Assembly (NCBI GenBank): GCA_037367405.1
Contig: JAZKJV010009615.1
Span: 558,001-622,000 of the forward strand
From: Ottelia alismoides
Lineage: Eukaryota; Streptophyta; Magnoliopsida; Alismatales; Hydrocharitaceae
Length of the DNA stretch: 64,000 bases
Reading direction: 5' to 3'
This document shows, piece by piece, positions 21,958-31,680 of the stretch (its first letter is position 1; each line of letters opens with the position of its first letter). A program made the translations under genes and the position numbers. Under the pieces are notes generated by a model. It worked only from the letters and a program-made list of their open reading frames with translations, was not told the DNA's origin and made no database searches.

Positions 21958-24893
21958 GCATATCTCTCTATTTTTGCAAAGGGAGGTGAAGCTCCCTACA
22001 GAGAAGAAACATTATATGCATCCCCCCTTCCCAAATTTTTTTTCTAAATCATGATGTGTTTTGATACAGAGATTTGGTAAATACTAAATAGTTAGTATTA
22101 GTAAAATGATTAAAATTAAAATCACATGATTAATATCGTTGATTTACATAGGTATCGGCGAAATTTCGCCCATATCGGTCGAAATCCGAGAAATTTTGAA
22201 GTGCAAACGTGAATTTCGACCGATATGGGTCGAAATGTCGAAATATCACCGATATTTCGACCCATTTCGGTCGAAATCCGGGAAATCGATATATATAGGT
22301 GTTTCGAAAGACTCCCTGTCGAAACCGAAATTTCGGCGAAATTTTGCCGAAATTTCGCGAAATTTAAGACCATGATTATTGATCATTTCAAAAGCTTCAC
22401 GGCGAGGCGCTCTCCGAGGACATGGCGGTGGCTGGGGCATGGGGCCCCATCCATTTCTGATGTGGATTGCGAGATGTTGACTCGGGCGATCTCCTTGGAG
22501 GAAACTAAAGCTACCGTGTGGGATTTGAATGACGATGGGTCCCCGGGCCCCGATGGATTCTCTGTGGCATTCTACCGAGATTTTTGGGAGGTGGTGGACG
22601 AAGATGTTTTCGAGGTTGTTACCGAGTTCTGCAGTGGGAATGCGGGGTCGATCGGATTAATAGGGCCATCTTGTTGCTTATTCCTAAGTCCTCAGCGGCG
22701 GAGCGTATTGAGGATTTCCATCCAATCTCGATATCCAACGCCATCTATCTAATTGTCGCTAAGGTGTTGGCTCGTCGACTTGCTCAGGCCCTTGACTCGA
22801 TTGTTTCTCCGGTCCAGGCTGCCTTTATTCGAGGCAGGCAGATATCTGATTGCATTGCGGTGGCCTCGGAATTGGTCGCCGATTGGAAGAACACTGGTAG
22901 ACAGGGAGTGCTATGGAAGATCGATTTCGCCAAAGTGTATGACAGCCTTGAATGGAGTTTCTTGTGGTCGGTTCTGAGAAGACGTGGTTTCCCTGAGCTA
23001 TGGATTTCGTGGATGCGACGATGCGTGACCACCGTGTCTTTCTATGTTTTGGTGAATGGTCGTTTGGAGGGGTCTATTTCCAGCCTAGAAGGGGACTGCG
23101 CCAGGGGTGCCCCCTTGCCCCTCTTCTGTTTGTCGTGGCCGCTGATGTCTTGGCTCGTATGGCTGACCGTGTCATTGATGCCGGGCTCTCGAAAGGATTC
23201 ACTAAGGGCAACCATTCTGTGCCCTTACTTCAATTCGCCGATGACACCATTTGCTTCATAGAGGGAGGATTATCTGAGGTCTCTGGCATGGCGGTGACCC
23301 TTGATCTATTTAGTGAGATGTCGGGTCTGTATATGAATAGGAGCAAATCCAAGGTAATTCCTTTTGGGATGACGGAGGCGCTGGTGATCGAGTGCGGCCG
23401 GATTTTAGGGTCTCCTCCGGGAGAGTTACCTATTGGGTACCTTGGTCTACCGCTGGTGGTAGGGAGGGCCAGGATTAGGGAATGGCTTCCGGTCGTCGAG
23501 AGGGTTGAGGCGCGCCTAGCTGGTAGGCGTGCCGCCTTGCTGTCGAAAGGGGGCCGGCTTGTTCTTCTCAAAGCAGTGCTCTCCTCTATCCCGGTGTTCT
23601 TCTTGTCGAATCGTCGTATGCTGGTGGGGATCCGCAGGCGACTTGAAAGATGTATGCATAGGTTTCTGTGGGGAAGAAATGCTGAGTCGGGGGATGGGAT
23701 TCATCTCGTGGCGTGGGATGAGGTCTCTAGGGGTAAAGCAGGAAGGGGGTTTGGGCGTGAGGCGTTTGGAGCTTGTTAATAATGCTTTCTTTCTCAAGTG
23801 GGCGAGTAGGGTCTGGGGCCAGGGAGGTAATTTCTTTACTGGCATCTTGCGGGAGGGAGATCCATGGGAAGGGAAGGGCGGGGGAGGAGCGGGTTGGGGT
23901 GATTGGTGCTCAAACCCCGTTTTGGCATGGTGTACAGGAGGTCTTCGAAAGGAATAGATCGTTGTTTAAGCATGTGCTGGGGAATGGAGAATCTTTTAAA
24001 TTCTAGAAAGACAATTGGATGGGAGGGGATCCCTTGAATGTGTGTTTCCCGCGTTTGTTTGCACTGGCAGCTGACAAGGATGCCTCAGTCGCCTCTTGCT
24101 GGGCGGATGGGTGTTGGTGTCCGCGCTTCATGGCGAACTTCTCGGATCAAAGGCTTGATGACTTTATCTCCCTTCTGGATGCCCTCGTTGTCGTTGGTAG
24201 GCCTTCCGATGGGCAGGACCACTGGGCCTGGAGGGACGGCCCCTTATCGACGCGGAAGATCTATGGGGCGTTGGCTCAGCCACCGCTGGTGCGATATGAC
24301 GTCTTGATGCATGATTGTTGGTTTTTCTAGGGGCTAAGGCTACCTGTATGCCTTGGCTTCTTATTATGGCTATTCCGCAGAAGGAGGCTGTTGACAAGGT
24401 ATCATTGCGCTAGATTCTTGGCCAATATCTCCAACTTTTGTGTGCTTTGCGATTCAGCGGTGGAAACCATAGAACATTTATTCTTCAAGTGCCCCGCGGT
24501 CAGAGGGGTTTGGGAGGAACCAGAAGTGGATTGGGTGAGAATGGATGACTTGGTGGCCTTCTGTAGCTCGTTGGTGCTCAACAGAAACAGAGATAGAAGG
24601 GAAATTTTGCTTCCAGTTGCGAGGCTTTGGTCGATTTGGCTTGGGAGAAATGAGGCCCTCTTCTCAGGCCAACGCTTTTACAAGGAAAACGTGCTTATTC
24701 ACTGTGCGAGATTGGTGGTGGAGTGGGGTGCGGTTTAGGCCTCAGCTCGTTTTTGGTTTGAAGGGGGCTTTGTTGCCTCTATGTACAGTTTTTTCTTGTT
24801 TTTTTGTACACCCTTTTTCCTTTCCTATTTTTCTAATATATTGGGGTGAACACCGCTGAGTGTCTCCCCCTTGTTTTGACTTCAAAAAAAAAA

Positions 24894-24908
24894 GAATACT
24901 GTGCTCTA
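24894..24908. repeat. LINE-C target-site duplication, right copy
   Basis: GAATACTGTGCTCTA directly after the poly(A) run; one mismatch to the left copy at 17719-17733. Confidence 0.9.
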
Positions 24909-24955
24909 CCACAAACCAAGGGGTGACCAAGATAATGTCACAGTCAATGCAAATT
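24909..24955 (-). mobile_element. LINE-B relic, proximal remnant, antisense
   Basis: On the minus strand this reads HYLGHPLVCGRAQ and runs into the DWLPVVE segment left of LINE-C, matching GYLGLPLVVGRAR of LINE-C itself. It shows LINE-C landed inside an antisense relative and that LINE-B is 5'-truncated here. Confidence 0.75.
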
Positions 24956-25225
24956 TAAACATATTTACATATATATGCATACATCAACATATGCAAAAGC
25001 ACACATATGTGTACATATATTATATTATACATATACATATGTATATGCATATATGTGTGTATACATAGACAAACAAATACACAAATATATAAGTGCATAC
25101 AAATATATATGTATACAAACATATAAGCATACACATGCACATGTACATATATTTAAACATACACATATATTCTTTGAGAAAATACACACATATACACAAG
25201 TACATCTAGACATGTATACATAAAT
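24955..25225. repeat. ACATAT/TATGCATA-rich simple sequence
   Basis: About 270 bp of imperfect ACATATATGTATAC-type repeats. Overlapping ORFs on both strands are low-complexity by-products. It pairs with the run at 16081-16300 as the interior of the TIR element. Confidence 0.85.
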
Positions 25226-25355
25226 ATTAAATTAATGTTAGATTATACTTTACGTTTATATATCCATCACCTCACTTTTCCCATATGAACACCTAACGCC
25301 TCAAGGATTTCCGGCCCTTAACACCTTGAAGTGGCTCACACCTTTGACAACACTG

Positions 25356-25825
25356 CTCCAAACAACAAACACCAATGCACTTATCCATGTGTATGCAATG
25401 TTAAATTGTCCATAAAATGGTAAAGCTTACAAGGCAGATCCTTGGTGCAGACAGACCTTGATATCAAAATGATTTGCCGATCCAGTTACAGTGCTCAAAC
25501 AAGCTACAGCATGGTCATACATATCTCTTAACAAGAATACATAAAATAGGAATCCCTGAACTCGAATTCTCGACATGATTTCTCTTGGTACAATATCATA
25601 ATCTCGAAATCAATGAAAATCATATGAAGGCTTTTCCCACTTATTTTCTAAACGCCCATCAAACATTTCAAGAGTTATGTGGTCTCACAGCTCTAGATCT
25701 ATTAGGCGTGAAACCAAACTGGTTACTAAAGCTGTTGAGAGTTGCCTCAGACTTTGTTTTATTATCCTCTCCCACAACTTCATTTTACTACTCATCAATT
25801 CGATACCTATATACTTGATTGTTTA
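25356..25825 (-). mobile_element. LINE-A relic, proximal (5') RT piece, antisense
   Basis: On the minus strand, decayed but ordered RT motifs appear: GIELMSSKMKLWERII (about 25800), NQFGFTPNRS (25724-25695), SLHMIFIDFE, IVPREIMSRI, LLRDMYDHAV, LHQGSAL (25450-25430) and MDNLTLHTHG..VHWCLLF, which ends at the TIR element. The distal part continues at 15834 and then 3334. The same starting motif (GIKLMS..MKIWER) occurs in the sense LINE at 1490. Stops and frameshifts are frequent. The 5' limit is approximate. Confidence 0.78.
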
Positions 25826-26294
25826 GTTATTAATTGTAGAATCAATTTGGGTGACAAATGGGTTTAAAATGAAAATACAAGACTGAGTTTTTTTAACCTA
25901 ATAAGGCTCGATGCCTGTTGGGAAAGCCCCCTCTTATGTTGATAGAGATGGATAGAATGTATGAGCTAAATAAAGATGGATAGATCATATATGGGCTACA
26001 TGTTGTCACGAATATAGAAGTACATCTAGATATCGTGGCATAAAGTAGATTATGGCCCGCATTTCAGAAAGATTAACATCCAGCAGACCATTGAGATTGA
26101 GAAGTCACCTCCATCTTTTCCTCTAAAAAGTTTATATAATTCAAAATCCCTATATTAATTGAGAAAAATATCTTAGGAGAAATGGTTTCTAATGGAACAC
26201 TTTTCTAAAGAATTTCAGTGAATGAGCAACAGCAATCATGCTTGAGGATAGGAAAATTCTTACTCAGATACTAGGTGCAAAACAAATTACACAC
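25826..26294 (-). other. Proximal part of AP2A intron 6, no exon seen
   Basis: AT-rich sequence following the exon 6 donor. No segment translates to the next part of an alpha-adaptin trunk (a block like KTMRALQYFP would be expected), nor to a transposon protein. This is ordinary intron sequence if the gene is intact. Confidence 0.6.
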
Positions 26295-26502
26295 CTGAAG
26301 CCATGGAGATGGTATCCCATAATAAGTATAATCTTGAGGAACATCTTGGTTTCTGGCCAACCTCTCCAAAATTTTAACACATTTAGGAACACAGTTCCAG
26401 TAAGCTTCCATGTTGTTTGAAACTAGAGCAACCAGAAGACTCATGACAGATGTCAAAACTCCTAAGTCTCGCTCATCAAGGAGTTGTGCCATTCGGTCTG
26501 AC
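26295..26502 (-). CDS. AP2A: AP2A exon 6 (208 bp), last exon found
   Basis: Acceptor TATGCAG; the first G completes the Trp codon. Encodes [19 protein letters not shown] through YGIPSPWLQ. Donor GTGTGTAATTT after 26295, phase 0. All transposon insertions in 1-25825 lie downstream of this donor on the gene strand. Confidence 0.93.
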
Positions 26503-29500
26503 CTGCATAAAATATATGGAAGAGTCGGGAAAATAAAAGGAGTAATGAATACAATGAGCAAAAGACATGAATGAGCAGAGAAAACTAAAACTCACCATCC
26601 ATCTATGTTGACAACATCAGGATTCTTCCTAAATAAGCGAAGAAGACACAGGGCAGCTTTTTTTCGGACAAGGGGTCTGCAGCTACTAGAAACCTAATGA
26701 TTATGAAAATGGATGTACCATCAGTTTTATCCCCATGTTAGCAAAGTATAAATGACAAAAAAACTTACCAGTAATCTTTGAACATCTGGTGCAAGTGATT
26801 CAGCAAATTCTCTCCCACCAATATTTCCTACCTGTAAAGAATGTGAAATAGGAATTATGAATCACTAATAGTCCACAAATTCCAGAAAGAATTAGGGCAT
26901 TCAGTGAAGCCACAATGCCAAGATGTGCTGATGGATATTTTACGCTTTAGCATTTTCATGACACAGACAAGAAAAGAACAAACAAATATGTCCAGATAAT
27001 CTACATAAATCATCACCTTAGAACACTGAGAGAAACTCCTATTTATCCAGAAACATCTAAGATCCCCCATCTGCATGCAATGCTGGAAAATGATTATGCT
27101 CAAGTCATCAGCAACTCCCTCCATATTTCCTGGTTCTCCTTGGCACCCCCCTAAATATATTCTTACAAGCAATTCCCGTTCAGATAACCATCACTTAATC
27201 ATGTCATACCACTTCATGGATTCCATTTTAAGAGCAAGGAACTCACAAATATCCAGAAAACATCGAGGATCACTCTGCAGTGGCTTGTGCTCAAGTCATC
27301 AGTGGTTCCCTCCTTATTTCTTGATTCTCCTTGGCTGGCACACCCTAAATCTATTCTTGCAAACAATGCCTGTTCAGACAGTCATCACTTGATACACCCA
27401 ACTCCACACCCCGAATCCCCAAAATGGAAATGATAACCGAAATCAATTGGCAGCTTGGAAATATCTATCTGGAGTATCTCTTTGTTTGTCTTCTTCCAAG
27501 GATAATTGCAATACAAAGCTCCTATTTGAAGCTGTGCCAAATGTTGTACATGAAAGCCTCAAAGATTCTTGTCTGTGTTCCAAAGCATGGTTAAAGTCCT
27601 CCCAGCAAAGGGGCATGGAACTTGTGTTGAAGAACTAATTAGGTAATAAGAATCAAGGTCCAAGCTGTTTTTAACATTCACAGGAGCATAACAATATAAA
27701 TGTATTTCACCACCATTTCTGTCAATGTTCGACGTATTTCCCTTCAAAGAGCATCTCTCCTGAAATGTCCAAGTCCTTACTTCTTCGATCAGTGTGGATT
27801 GCATTTTCATGTATCCTTTATTAACTGCTTTGGTGGTCCCAGTCTAGAACATTTCATAACTTGTATCATTTTCTTCTCAAGAATAGAACTAGAGCCTTCA
27901 GCTCTTTGAAAAAATACTTATTTGAAGGCAAATCACGAGAGAGTTCTGGTGGCATTTATAACCAGCCAAGCTTCGAAGATGCAAAGGTAAAAGATCAAGA
28001 CAGTAAAGTAACAGTTGTGAGTTCTTCCATTATAATTACAACAACCAAGTATACCAAAGTTTGCTTTTGTAACTCCTTGCTTTTTACCATAATTTCAAGA
28101 CGTTGAAGCTATCAAGCATATTACCACAATCAGAACTTACATTACTGCCATAATTCAAGCATGTTTGTGTCAACTCTGTGATTAAGAGAAATTTATAGTA
28201 ATTCATCCCACACCTATGGACAGACAAAAAGAAGCAAAAGATAGTGTAACATCTATCTATAAAATCCAGTTGATGCAAGCTAGAACGAACAAGTGGTAAT
28301 CAAATTGTGCAAAAAGTCTTCCTCTTTACCCAACAACAGAAAACCTGTTTCCATACAGATAAAACTAAAAAAAGCCCACTTCTGAATTATATCTGAACAC
28401 CTTAGCTGATATGCACAAATCACTTATGATGGTCATTCAGCTGTCCTAATCTGGAAATTTTCGTTTGATTGAAAAGGTCTGCCAGACCAACCAAAAAAAT
28501 CATCCACTTCTTGTGTCCCTCATTCAGCAGATTATTAAATTTAATGAATTCCAGAGATATCGCCTTACCATTGTAAGAGCCAGGCATTGGAAGGTTTCAT
28601 TGCGTCCGATGATGTCATTTCGAACACTGTTTATCACCATCCTGAGGAAGTCATGGTTTTCATTGAGTAAACATGATGTCACTATATAACCCACCTGCAG
28701 TTAGAACTCATCAGTACAAAATAAATAAATACAAGAAAGCAGCTGGAAAATTTTAAGCAAAATATCATTGAGCTCATTTAGAAGAACTAGTATAAATTGC
28801 AACTTTGAGTGTGACAACTGACAAATGATCCCAAAACAAATTCTTATAGCATCATATCATCAAGCAATGTTATAACACTGTTTTTAAGAAAAAAGAGCTA
28901 AGAAACAATGATATAGATGCAAAGTCATAGTTAAGTAACAAATTATGCATACCAAAAGAACAAATTTTCAAACTAGAAGAGCTAAAACCCATAAAATGGT
29001 TCTTTATTTGGTAGCATCGATTTAAAGTGGGGGCTTCATATCAAGGCCAAAACAGTGCAATCTAGAATACTCAAAGTATTACAAGCTGGTTACATCTTTA
29101 GTGTCAATGTCATGTAATCGATTGCATGTGATGATTATCGCTGATAATTAAAACCCCCAACCACAGCTATAATTCCAAAACACCACAAAAAAATGTATAC
29201 CAAAATAAAGATCTTGAAAAAGATATTTGTACACGAGCAGATTTTAACCTGGTAACACATAATAATAACCCTCTAAGACTTAACTTTTCCTAACTTAACA
29301 TGAAAATGATGCTTCCCTACCTGCTTTTCCGGATACTTGGGAGCAGATATCAAGGAGAGTGCCTCCATATGACCAAAATCCACATCATATCCAAGCATAT
29401 AGATGTAGAGCATTTTCCAGACATACTTTTTCTTCTCGTAAGGGGTCAAACCCTGTCAAGAGATAATAAAACCAATTATCAAAAGTGCCCTAAAATTTCA

Positions 29501-30050
29501 CGTTATCTCCAGCTCGCAGGTCAGTTGCCATCAATGCCTACTGCACATAAAATTGCATCAGGGAAGAGAAAATTCAATAGGAGAATCAAGCAGCCAATCA
29601 ATCATTGCATGAATTCGACAGCAAAAATGGTAACTTCCACAACCATCTAGCTCTCCAGCTCACAGAGCTCACACACTACGCATAAATCAGCGAATTCCCC
29701 TCAACAGAGAACGAACAATTAACAATCTCCCCAGAACACGGGAGGATCAACCAAATTCCATGGCACCGAAACGTACAAACAGATCCGCATCGCAGCTTCC
29801 CTCCGAACTTAAGCGATCCCCACGTCTCGCGACGAAAAACCCCAAAGATCCCATCTTTCGCGCGGCAAACATGTCGAACGATTCCAATCTCGAGAAGAGA
29901 GAACGCAGTGGGGCACACCTTCTCGTTCTTGAAGCGGGTGCGGATGTGACCGAGCTCCTTGTCGACGCGGAGCCTCTCTTGTTCCTTGTTCTGGCAGTTG
30001 CGGATGTCGCTGATGAAGACGGAGAGCCCCCGCATCCCGGAGAGCGCCAT
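26295..30050 (-). CDS. AP2A: AP-2 complex subunit alpha (alpha-adaptin), exons 1-6, partial
   Basis: Minus-strand exons: 30050-29919, 29452-29321, 28694-28569, 26831-26769, 26693-26596 and 26502-26295, joined by GT-AG introns. Together they give 253 codons with no stop. The start [20 protein letters not shown] at 30050 and the blocks [69 protein letters not shown] and [12 protein letters not shown] are alpha-adaptin N-terminal trunk (HEAT-like Adaptin_N domain). AP-2 alpha binds membrane phosphoinositide and cargo and, with beta, mu and sigma subunits, recruits clathrin at the plasma membrane. The family is about 1,000 residues, so three quarters are missing. No exon 7 was recognised down to base 1. 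Either intron 6 exceeds 26 kb or the gene is truncated; intact splice sites favour the former. Confidence 0.93.
26596..26693 (-). CDS. AP2A: AP2A exon 5 (98 bp)
   Basis: Acceptor TCATTAG, donor GTGAGTTT. Encodes [20 protein letters not shown] and [12 protein letters not shown], ending on the first two bases of a Trp codon completed in exon 6. Introns 4 (75 bp) and 5 (93 bp) are the shortest of the gene. Confidence 0.93.
26769..26831 (-). CDS. AP2A: AP2A exon 4 (21 codons)
   Basis: Acceptor TTTACAG, donor GTAAGTTT. Encodes [20 protein letters not shown] plus one Leu. Too short to appear as an open frame by itself; it was found by continuing the adaptin sequence. Confidence 0.92.
28569..28694 (-). 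CDS. AP2A: AP2A exon 3 (42 codons)
   Basis: Acceptor AACTGCAG, donor GTAAGGCG. Encodes [16 protein letters not shown] through [11 protein letters not shown], a typical trunk helix pair. Intron 2 is 626 bp; intron 3 downstream is 1,737 bp without a recognisable insertion. Confidence 0.93.
29321..29452 (-). CDS. AP2A: AP2A exon 2 (44 codons)
   Basis: Acceptor CTTGACAG before 29452, donor GTAGGGAAG after 29321. Encodes [15 protein letters not shown] through SAPKYPEKQ. The lysine-rich EKKKY is in the N-terminal region that contacts phosphoinositides in this family. Intron 1 is 466 bp. Confidence 0.93.
29919..30050 (-). CDS. AP2A: AP2A exon 1 (44 codons)
   Basis: ATG at 30050-30048 through GAG AAG at 29919, followed by GTGTGC. 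GC-rich, strongly basic and acidic end ([22 protein letters not shown]). A second in-frame ATG is codon 6. Phase 0 donor. Confidence 0.93.
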
Positions 30051-30300
30051 TTTCGCGGCGGAAACTCGTCGAGATCCGCCAATTCCCGCCGAGATCTGCC
30101 GCCGGAGCGCGGCGGGGGCGGGAGCCCTAGAGGGGATTTGGGGGAGGAAATGGACGAAAGGAGACGGGGGTGGCGGCGACGGGGAAGGTGCGCCTGAAGG
30201 AGGAGGGGGTGGGGGAAGGGACGACTTCTCTTACTCTCTCTCTCTCTCTTTCTGTTTCTCTGTCGAGAGACTACAGCTTGGAAAATTTTAGCATTAAAAG
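30051..30300 (-). promoter_or_regulatory. AP2A 5' leader with GA-repeat and GC-rich CCGCC stretch
   Basis: Upstream of the ATG on the gene strand lies about 180 bp of C/G-rich, CCGCC-containing sequence. Before it is a (GA)n tract (plus-strand CTCTCT at about 30230-30250). GA/CT-rich leaders are common in broadly expressed plant genes. No clear TATA box is seen; AT-rich DNA starts near 30290. Transcription start unknown. Confidence 0.55.
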
Positions 30301-31680
30301 GACTACAGCTACGAAATTGTCCCCTATGATTTTTTATGCATAAAAACTAAATATGTGATTGGGCATTTTTGGTGTGATTGGGGTTCTCCTGGTACGGTGT
30401 GGGTGGAATCGGGGCCGTTGGTTCGGCGGGAGGTGCGGGTGGGATGATTCCGAGGTGTTAGGACAGGGAGGCCTCGCCGGTGGGACCCTTCGGATCTTAT
30501 CTGGTTGCTGCTCTCCCTAACCCCCCTTTTTCTGCTTTTGGGTTGGGAGGGTTGGAATGGAATGAAGAGGGAGATTCTCCTTTTGGTGCTGCCAAGTTCA
30601 AAAACATGCTTAGCAAAAGGAAGGTGGTAGAATGGCTATATTGTCACTTGATGAATCTAGCAAGATGAATTGAGTGCTTAGACCTATCCTTATCACTCTC
30701 TTGAATTTGTTCATTTGTTTGTGTTTTCTCTCATGTTTCTCGAAAAAGATGGGTAAATTGGATTCATATCCAAGTATTTATTAAATTTGGTTCTTCGTAA
30801 GCTTCAAAGTTGGTATTGATCCTCCATGATGTTTGGGATAACGTAACATGTTAGTGTGTGGTTGCTTCTTTTCTGCATTTATATCTAACTCAATCACATC
30901 CCTTTCTGTCATTTTGTATCCTTCTCATTTTCTAACATCTCCTACTATTTTCAATATCTCATTGATGGTCAAGATTTTCATGGTATTGATTTGCGAGAAG
31001 CACGATAATCAATAATGTGGCCTGCATGCACTTCTTTTGTGGCAGGTGCATGATGGTGGTCGAGGACTTGACTTGAGAAGTATAAAATGAACATTGTTGT
31101 GAGATGAGAGGAATAACACATAAAAGAAGGATGTGGAGTGAGAAAATTTGAGGAGCGGAGAAGAAGGATTGTTGCATTTGGGGAGAACAAAAGGGTGGAT
31201 GAATGTGGATATGATAGGATAGATGAAAGTAATGTTAAGAGAAAGTAAAAAGTTATTTCCCTGTGTGTGTAGCCGAGGGTAAAACAATGGAGAGAGTGAT
31301 GAATGTAGGTGAGACGTGAGCAAAGCATGTGAATGAGTGGTGACGGCAAAAGAATGATGTGATGACTCTGAGGAAGAATGGGTTGTTGAAACATGCAAAG
31401 AAGAAGCGATGAAAAAACTAAGAAAGGGGTGATGGAATGAAGAAAAGAGGAAGTGTCGAAACATGTGGATGAAGGAAGCTCCTCTTTATGTTTGTAAGTA
31501 CTAAAGAAAAAGTTGAGTGAAATTTGTTCTTAGAATGATCAACTTCAAAATACTAGTCATTAGGTACATTAAAGCATTTGGATGTATGCTATTATGCTTA
31601 GTAAGAGCTAATAAATTAGAAGTCTTGTTATGCAATTGTAAATTCTTCAGGGTGATAAGGTAGAAATACCCTCATCATGT
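30301..31680. other. Intergenic region upstream of AP2A, no gene recognised
   Basis: Moderately GC-rich to about 30650, then AT-rich. Between about 31060 and 31500 the plus strand is strongly purine-rich (GAGGAGCGGAGAAGAAGG-type), which creates overlapping Ser/His/Phe-rich minus-strand ORFs of up to 151 codons. These look like composition artefacts. Confidence 0.5.

Larger units (their letters stand above)
21009..22374. mobile_element. TTTCGG-rich TIR element with 9-bp TSD (outer copy)
   Basis: LINE-C reading sense stops at 21008 and resumes at 22375. Flanks ATTGTTGAC (21000-21008) and ATTATTGAT (22375-22383) agree at 7 of 9. The element begins AAGGTTCGAAATCTCG and ends with ACCATG; the reverse complement of the end is CATGGTCTTAAATTTCG, giving imperfect inverted ends (GGT..KAAAT.TCG). 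Both ends are packed with CGAAATTTCG and TTTCGGTC words; the middle holds about three 155-bp tandem units and an AT-rich stretch. No transposase ORF is seen. A 9-bp duplication points to Mutator-like mobilisation, which is an inference. It contains the smaller related element at 21405-21629. Confidence 0.8.
19800..24738 (+). pseudogene. LINE-C ORF2: endonuclease-reverse transcriptase, frameshifted and interrupted
   Basis: ATG at 19800-19802 overlaps the ORF1 stop. The endonuclease domain (19800 to about 20500) shows MKILSWNVRGLG, IQESKL, GGDFN and SDHSPI, the catalytic blocks of the APE-like fold. A linker with NTAFFHRVASGRK follows (about 20890). RT motifs: GSPGPDGFSVAFYR (about 22540), FHPISISN, VQAAFIRGRQISD, KIDFAKVYDSLEW, RGLRQGCPLAPLLF and the catalytic FADDT (about 23235). 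The thumb is KGGRLVLLKAVLSSIPVFFLS, and the zinc-binding end is CVLCDSAVETIEHLFFKCP (about 24439-24495). Frame changes occur near 20700, 20870, 22650, 23090 and 23750, with TAG codons near 24004 and 24329. The 9-bp-TSD TIR element splits it at 21009-22374. It would have nicked DNA and copied LINE RNA at the target. Confidence 0.88.
17734..24893 (+). mobile_element. LINE-C: full-length L1-type retrotransposon, inactivated
   Basis: Bracketed by a 15-bp target duplication (17719-17733 and 24894-24908, one mismatch) and ending in a poly(A) run at about 24884-24893. Order: 5' UTR of about 100 bp, ORF1 with two CCHC knuckles, ORF2 with endonuclease, RT and a C-terminal zinc-binding domain, then a 3' UTR with a small GGTGAACACC...GTGTCTCCCC hairpin. 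Without the 1,366-bp TIR insertion and its 9-bp duplication it is about 5.8 kb, a normal length. The body is markedly GC-richer than its surroundings. At least six frameshifts and two nonsense codons rule out autonomous activity. It entered the antisense LINE-B relic, whose YLG and DWLPVVE codons resume on both sides. Confidence 0.92.
15835..25355. mobile_element. Old TIR DNA transposon, CA(A/G)TGTTGTCAA ends, host of nested LINEs
   Basis: The left end reads CAATGTTGTCAATGATGCTC; the right end, reverse-complemented, reads CAGTGTTGTCAAAGGTGTG. Both ends continue into similar CAAGGTG-rich sequence (15850-15910 and 25270-25340), the look of a common plant TIR family whose class I cannot fix. Flanks CTATAAAG (15827-15834) and CTCCAAAC (25356-25363) agree at 5 of 8 bases, possibly a decayed 8-bp duplication. 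Removing the element lets the antisense LINE-A motifs continue. No transposase is visible: the interior is ACATAY-type simple repeats plus LINE-B and its inserts. Non-autonomous and old. Confidence 0.6.

Noticed and set aside
24955..25223. Four overlapping ORFs of 61-82 codons on both strands
   Set aside because: Low-complexity ACATAT repeats produce Tyr/Ile/Cys/His-rich peptides in every frame.
30480..30668. 62-codon ORF upstream of AP2A
   Set aside because: No recognisable family; could be any chance frame in moderately GC-rich DNA.
31009..31464. 151-codon minus-strand ORF rich in Ser, His and Phe
   Set aside because: Explained by the purine-rich plus strand; overlapping frames are also open, as expected for skewed composition.
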